64,000 nucleotides of DNA, taken from contig NZ_CP108393.1 in assembly GCF_035961655.1 (NCBI RefSeq), forward strand, positions 62,001 through 126,000, in the 5' to 3' direction. The DNA comes from Streptomyces sp. NBC_01317 (lineage in GTDB: Bacteria > Actinomycetota > Actinomycetes > Streptomycetales > Streptomycetaceae). Positions 52,050 to 64,000 of the stretch are shown here, one piece after another. The translations under genes were made by a program, and so were the position numbers. The notes beneath the pieces were generated by a model. It searched no databases. It saw nothing but the letters and a program-made list of their open reading frames with translations, and had not been told where the DNA came from. Numbering within the stretch: position 1 is the first letter of the stretch; each line of letters starts with the position of its first letter.

Positions 52050-55000
52050 TTGTCGGCGACAGAATCCCCCCATGTCTCCCTCCCCCCGCGGTCGAAGGCG
52101 GCGAACGGCCCGGCCACGACCGCGGTGACATCCCTCGCCCAGCAGCGGCTGTGGTTCCTCTCCCAGATGCGGGGCGCGAGCCAGGCGTACAACGAGGCGA
52201 TGGCGTACCGGCTGCGGGGCCCGTTGGACCGTGCGGTGCTCGGCCGGGCGCTCGACGCGCTGGTCTCCCGGCACGAGGCGTTGCGCACCCGGCTGGTGGC
52301 CGTGGAGGGTGAGGTGTTCCAGCGGATCGATCCGCCGGACACCGGCTACACGCTGGTGGTGGACGACCTGACGGGGTGTGCCGACGCGGAGGAGCGCCTG
52401 GTCGCGCTCCAGGGGGAGGAGGCCGCCACCCCGTTCGACCTGAGCCGGGGACCGCTGGTGCGGGGCCGGCTGGTCGTGCTGGGGGCGCGCGAGCACGTCC
52501 TCCTGCTGACGATGCATCACACGGTCTTCGACGGACAGTCGATGGACATCATGCTCCGTGAACTCGGGCCGGTGTACACGGCCTTCGTCCGAGGAGCGGA
52601 CGATCCGCCGGCTCCCCCGGCCGCGCAGTACGCCGACTACGCGCGCCGGCAACGGGCGGAGGCGGAGGCAGCCTCGTCGGGCGGCGAACCGGCCGCGCAC
52701 GCCGCGTACTGGAAAGAACACCTGGCGGGGGCCCCGCCCCTGCTGACCCTCCCCACCGACCGGCCCCGCCCCGCCGAGCAGGACTACCGGGGCGGCCGGG
52801 TGCGGGTCGCCCTGGACGAGGAGTTGACCACCGCGCTCCGGGGCCTCGCGCGGCGCAACGGCGGCACGCTGTTCGTCGCCGTGCTGACGGGCTGGTCGGT
52901 CGTGCTGTCCCGCCTGACCGGGCAGACCGATCTGGTGGTGGGGACCCCGACGGCCAACCGCCGGCGCGGCGATGTCGCGGGCATCATCGGCTTCTTCGTC
53001 AACTCCCTTCCCCTGCGCGTCGATCTGTCCGGTTCACCGACGGCCGAGGGCATGCTGCGGCGTGTACGCGGGGTCGTACGGGGAGCCCTGGACCACCAGG
53101 ACGTGTCGTTCGACCGGGTGGTGGAGCTGGTCAATCCACCGCGCAGCGTCGCCCACACCCCGCTCTTCCAGACCATGTTCGCCTGGCAGCCTTCGCGGAA
53201 GGGCCTGTTGGAGCTGCCGGACATCGAGGTCGATCCGGTCGGCATCCCGCACGCGGCGGCGAAGTTCGACCTCTCGCTGTCGCTGGCCGAGACGGACGGC
53301 CGGGTGATCGGGTATCTCGACTACGCCTCGGCCCTGTTCGACCGGGCGACGGCGGAGCGGTACGCGGGCTATCTGCGGCAGGTGCTGACCGAGATGGCCG
53401 AACACCCCGGCCGCGAGGTCGCGGACCTCGGGCTGGTCGACGCGGAGGAGCGCCGCGGGCTCCTGGCGGACTGGGACGCCACCGAGGGGCCGGAGGCTCT
53501 GCCGCCGTCCGCGCGCGGCGGGTTGGTGGAGCGGTTCGAGGAGCAGGTACGGGTCCGTCCCGCCGGGACGGCTCTGGTCTGCGCCGGGGAACGGCTCGAC
53601 TACGCCACCCTGGAGCGGCGCGTGAACCGCCTGGCGCACGCGCTGACCGGCCGAGGTGTCCGCCGGGACCAAGTCGTCGGCCTGCACGCGGGACGGTCGG
53701 TGGACCTGGTGGTGGGTGTCCTCGGCATCCTCAAGGCGGGCGCCGCCTATCTGCCGCTCGATCCCGGCCAGCCCGCCGAGCGGCTGGCCGCGATGGTGGA
53801 GGACGCCGTACCCGCCCTGGTACTGAGCGACGCGCACACCCCTCCCGACGGCTGGCACGCACTGGCGTCGGTCGAGGCCGAGGGGCGGCGGGACGACGCG
53901 CCGGGAATCGAGGTCTCGCCCTCCCAACTCGCCTATGTCATCTATACGTCGGGGTCGACGGGCCGCCCCAAGGGCGTGGCGGTGACCCACGCGAGCGTCA
54001 TCAATCTCTTCGACAACTGGCGTGCCCGGATGGGCGATACACCGGGCAAGGCGACATCGGCCTGGTCCAGCGTCGGTTTTGACGCGTCCGTGCACGAGAT
54101 CCTGTTGCCGCTGACCACCGGGGCCGTCCTGCACCTGGTCCCCGACGGCCTGAGGGGAGACCCGGAGGCGCTGATGGGCTGGCTGCGTGAGCACCGGATC
54201 GTCCAGGCGTTCCTCCCGCCGTCGTACGTCAAGTGGATCGACGAGTCCCCCGGCGCCCGCCTGGAGGGCCTGCGCCTGCGGCAGTTGCTCACGGGGGTGG
54301 AGTCCCTCCCCGAGGCCGCGCTGCACCGCATGCGGGAGGCGCTGCCCGGGCTGCGGATCTGCTACGGGTACGGGCCGACCGAGACGACGCTGTACAGCAC
54401 CGCGTACCTCGACCCGGGGCCGTCGGGCCGGCAGTGCCCGATCGGCCGGCCGGTCGGCAACACCCGCCTCCGCCTGCTGGACGAGCGGCTCAGGCCGGTA
54501 CCCGCCGGGGTGACCGGTGAGGTGTATCTCGGCGGCGCGAGCCTGGCCCGGGGGTATCTGAACCGTCCTGACCTGACCGCGGAGCGGTTCGTGGCCGATC
54601 CGTTCGTGCCCGGCGCGCGGATGTACCGTACCGGCGACCTGGCCCGCAGGCTGCCCGACGGCAACGCGGAGTACATGGGGCGCGTCGACGACCAGATCAA
54701 GCTGCGGGGCTTCCGCATCGAACCGGCCGAGATCGAGGCGGCGTTGCTGGCGCTGCCCGGTGTACGGGAGGCCGCGGTGCTCGCCGACCGGGACGCCACC
54801 GGTGAGCTGCGGCTGGTGGCGGGCATCGGCCGGGGGGACGTCGCGCCACGGCAGCCGCACGAGTGGCGCGCCGCCCTGTCGGAGCGGCTGCCGGACTACA
54901 TGGTCCCCGCGTTCTTCGCCGAACTCCCCTCCCTGCCGCTGAGCCGCAACGGCAAGCTCGACCGGGAGGCGCTGCTGCGGGTGGCGCGGACCGACGCCCC

Positions 55001-56056
55001 CGTACAGGTCAACCAGGCCAGCCCCCGCGACCACATCGAGCTGACGCTCTATCAGATATGGCAGGACATCCTGTTGCACGCCGACATCGGCGTCCATGAC
55101 AGCTTCTTCGACATCGGCGGCACCTCCCTGTCGGCGATCAAGCTGGCGCATGCCATCCGTGAGGCCTTCGGCGAGATGCTGCCGATCCGCGACATCATGC
55201 TCCATCCGACGGTCGAGGCGCTGGGCGGGCGGCTGCGGCAGGGCGCGTCGGGCCGGCCGTCGGGCCGGCCGAGCAATCTGATCGAGTTCCGGGAGGGGGA
55301 CGGACGCCGCCGGGTGGTGTGTGTCCATCCGGCCGGCGGCACCGCCTTCTGCTACCTGTCGCTCGCCAAGGCCCTGCCGGACAGCTACGGCGTGTACGGC
55401 ATCCAGTCGCCCGGGGTGAACCCCGGCGAGACGTTCCTCCCGACGGTCGAGGCCATGGCCGAGGCGTATCTGGCGCTGGTGGAGCCGCTGCTCGACGGTC
55501 CGCTCGTTCTCAGCGGGCTGTCGTACGGCGGTCTGGTGGCCCACGAGATGGCGCGCCGGCTGGCCGCCTCGGGCAAGACGGACGTGAGTGTGGTCCTGAT
55601 CGACACCCAGGCCACCGACGATCCCGCCGACCGGGCCGCGCTGGCGCCGGTGGAGATCGATGAGTTCCGCGACAAACTCGTCAAGTTCAACGGGATGTAT
55701 CCCGGAATCGACGACGAGCAGATCGAGCAGTACTTCCACATCTACAACCACAACCGGATGACCGCGCGCACGCACGTGCCGGCGCCGTCCGAGGCGCGGC
55801 TTGTCCTGGTGCAGGCCGTCGAGGGCGGGAACGATACGCCGCTCACGGACGCCGTGCGCGCGTTCTGGGAGCGCCGGGGGCTCGGGGGCTTCCACGTCGA
55901 GCCGGTCGACTGTGACCACTGGGAGATGCTGGAGAGCGCCGAGGTGCTGCGGGTGGCCGCCGTGATCGAGGACGAGCTGGGCCGGTTCCCGGCGCCCCCA
56001 CCGCCTGCCGGGCGGCAGGGTGAGCCGTCGTTGGCCCGTCCGGGGCGGGAGGCGTG

Positions 56057-56057
<1 letters not shown>
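52050..56057 (+). CDS. NRPS, C-A-T-TE termination module
   Basis: 1,335 residues. Condensation domain (about 27-450): SLAQQRLWFLSQM and MHHTVFDG (active His157). Adenylation domain (about 485-985): YTSGSTGRPKG, FDASVHEILLPL, YGYGPTETT, NGKLDREAL; specificity residues read by eye DAHFLGGLYK, not assigned with confidence. Carrier domain: FFDIGGTSLSAIKL with Ser1026 for phosphopantetheine. Thioesterase (about 1090-1320): HPAGGTAFCYLSLAKALP, GLSYGG (Ser1158), CDHWEML (His). It adds the last amino acid and releases the product. TTG 52050 start with a weak ribosome site. The next gene overlaps its stop by 1 nt. Confidence 0.95.

Positions 56058-64000
<7,943 letters not shown>

Noticed and set aside
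53034..55919. Long open frame on the minus strand across the NRPS gene
   Set aside because: It mirrors the codon bias of the plus-strand NRPS, has no ribosome site or recognisable domain, and the plus frame has all NRPS motifs.

Overview
The window is high-GC actinobacterial DNA, most likely from a Streptomyces or close relative. The evidence is the strong G/C third-position bias, frequent GTG/TTG starts, 4-nt coupled stop/start overlaps, many small regulator-enzyme pairs, and families typical of Streptomyces (MmyB-like XRE regulators, HbpS/GlcG, the small hydrophobic protein, an AT-less NRPS-PKS hybrid). I found no rRNA, tRNA or CRISPR array. All family assignments come from reading the translations by eye; no database search was run.

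Layout. 0-1.1 kb: an alpha/beta hydrolase coupled to a TetR regulator cut by the window edge. 1.1-1.9 kb: cytochrome P450 debris, including a 54-bp segment present twice. 1.85-5.5 kb: a secreted subtilisin-like protease, then a complete 1,921-bp IS256-type element (25-bp imperfect terminal inverted repeats, 9-bp target duplication). The element carries a transposase and a translationally coupled HAD-like passenger gene, and it has replaced the last residues of a small membrane protein. 5.6-14.6 kb: an SRPBCC protein, an XRE regulator, a three-gene hydrolase operon (secreted SMP-30-like, metallo-beta-lactamase fold, carboxylesterase), an MFS transporter, a DUF4331 protein and a VOC protein. 15.1-25.4 kb: a glycan-utilisation locus on the minus strand (LacI regulator, ABC binding protein, two permeases, GH38 alpha-mannosidase, GH2 beta-galactosidase) with two overlapping LacI-type palindromes in its promoter.

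25.8-33 kb: a 56-aa hydrophobic protein, a coupled RsbQ-RsbP-STAS stress-signalling operon, an MpaB/rubber-oxygenase-like protein, a P450, the OhrR/Ohr organic-peroxide pair and a PPOX-fold protein. 33-49 kb: a 21-bp tandem repeat in a probably frameshifted gene, a mannosyltransferase-like membrane protein, and many small enzyme/regulator pairs. These include a MarR/SnoaL-like divergent pair separated by four phased TTGG-N5-CCAA sites, TetR/aldo-keto reductase, a kinase-like protein, a lipoprotein that may start with ATT, HbpS, a DksA-type protein, two further aldo-keto reductases, a class-A-like serine hydrolase, and a toxin-antitoxin pair whose Doc-like toxin lacks the Fic motif. 49.6-51.9 kb is a graveyard: a TROVE/Ro60 gene with an internal deletion and frameshifts, half a FecCD permease, and scraps of other genes.

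52.05 kb to the end is the left part of a nonribosomal peptide/polyketide cluster. The first gene is a complete C-A-T-TE module. The second overlaps it by 1 nt and reads A-T-C-A-T-KS-KR before running off the window; no acyltransferase lies between KS and KR. By-eye specificity codes suggest Val-like then Pro in the second gene, so the assembly order would be gene 2 then gene 1: Val-Pro, a two-carbon extension with ketoreduction, then a final amino acid and release. Prolyl extension to a beta-hydroxy acid recalls the detoxin/rimosamide family, but that is a hypothesis. The second gene also has an in-frame insert of about 120 low-complexity residues inside its condensation domain.
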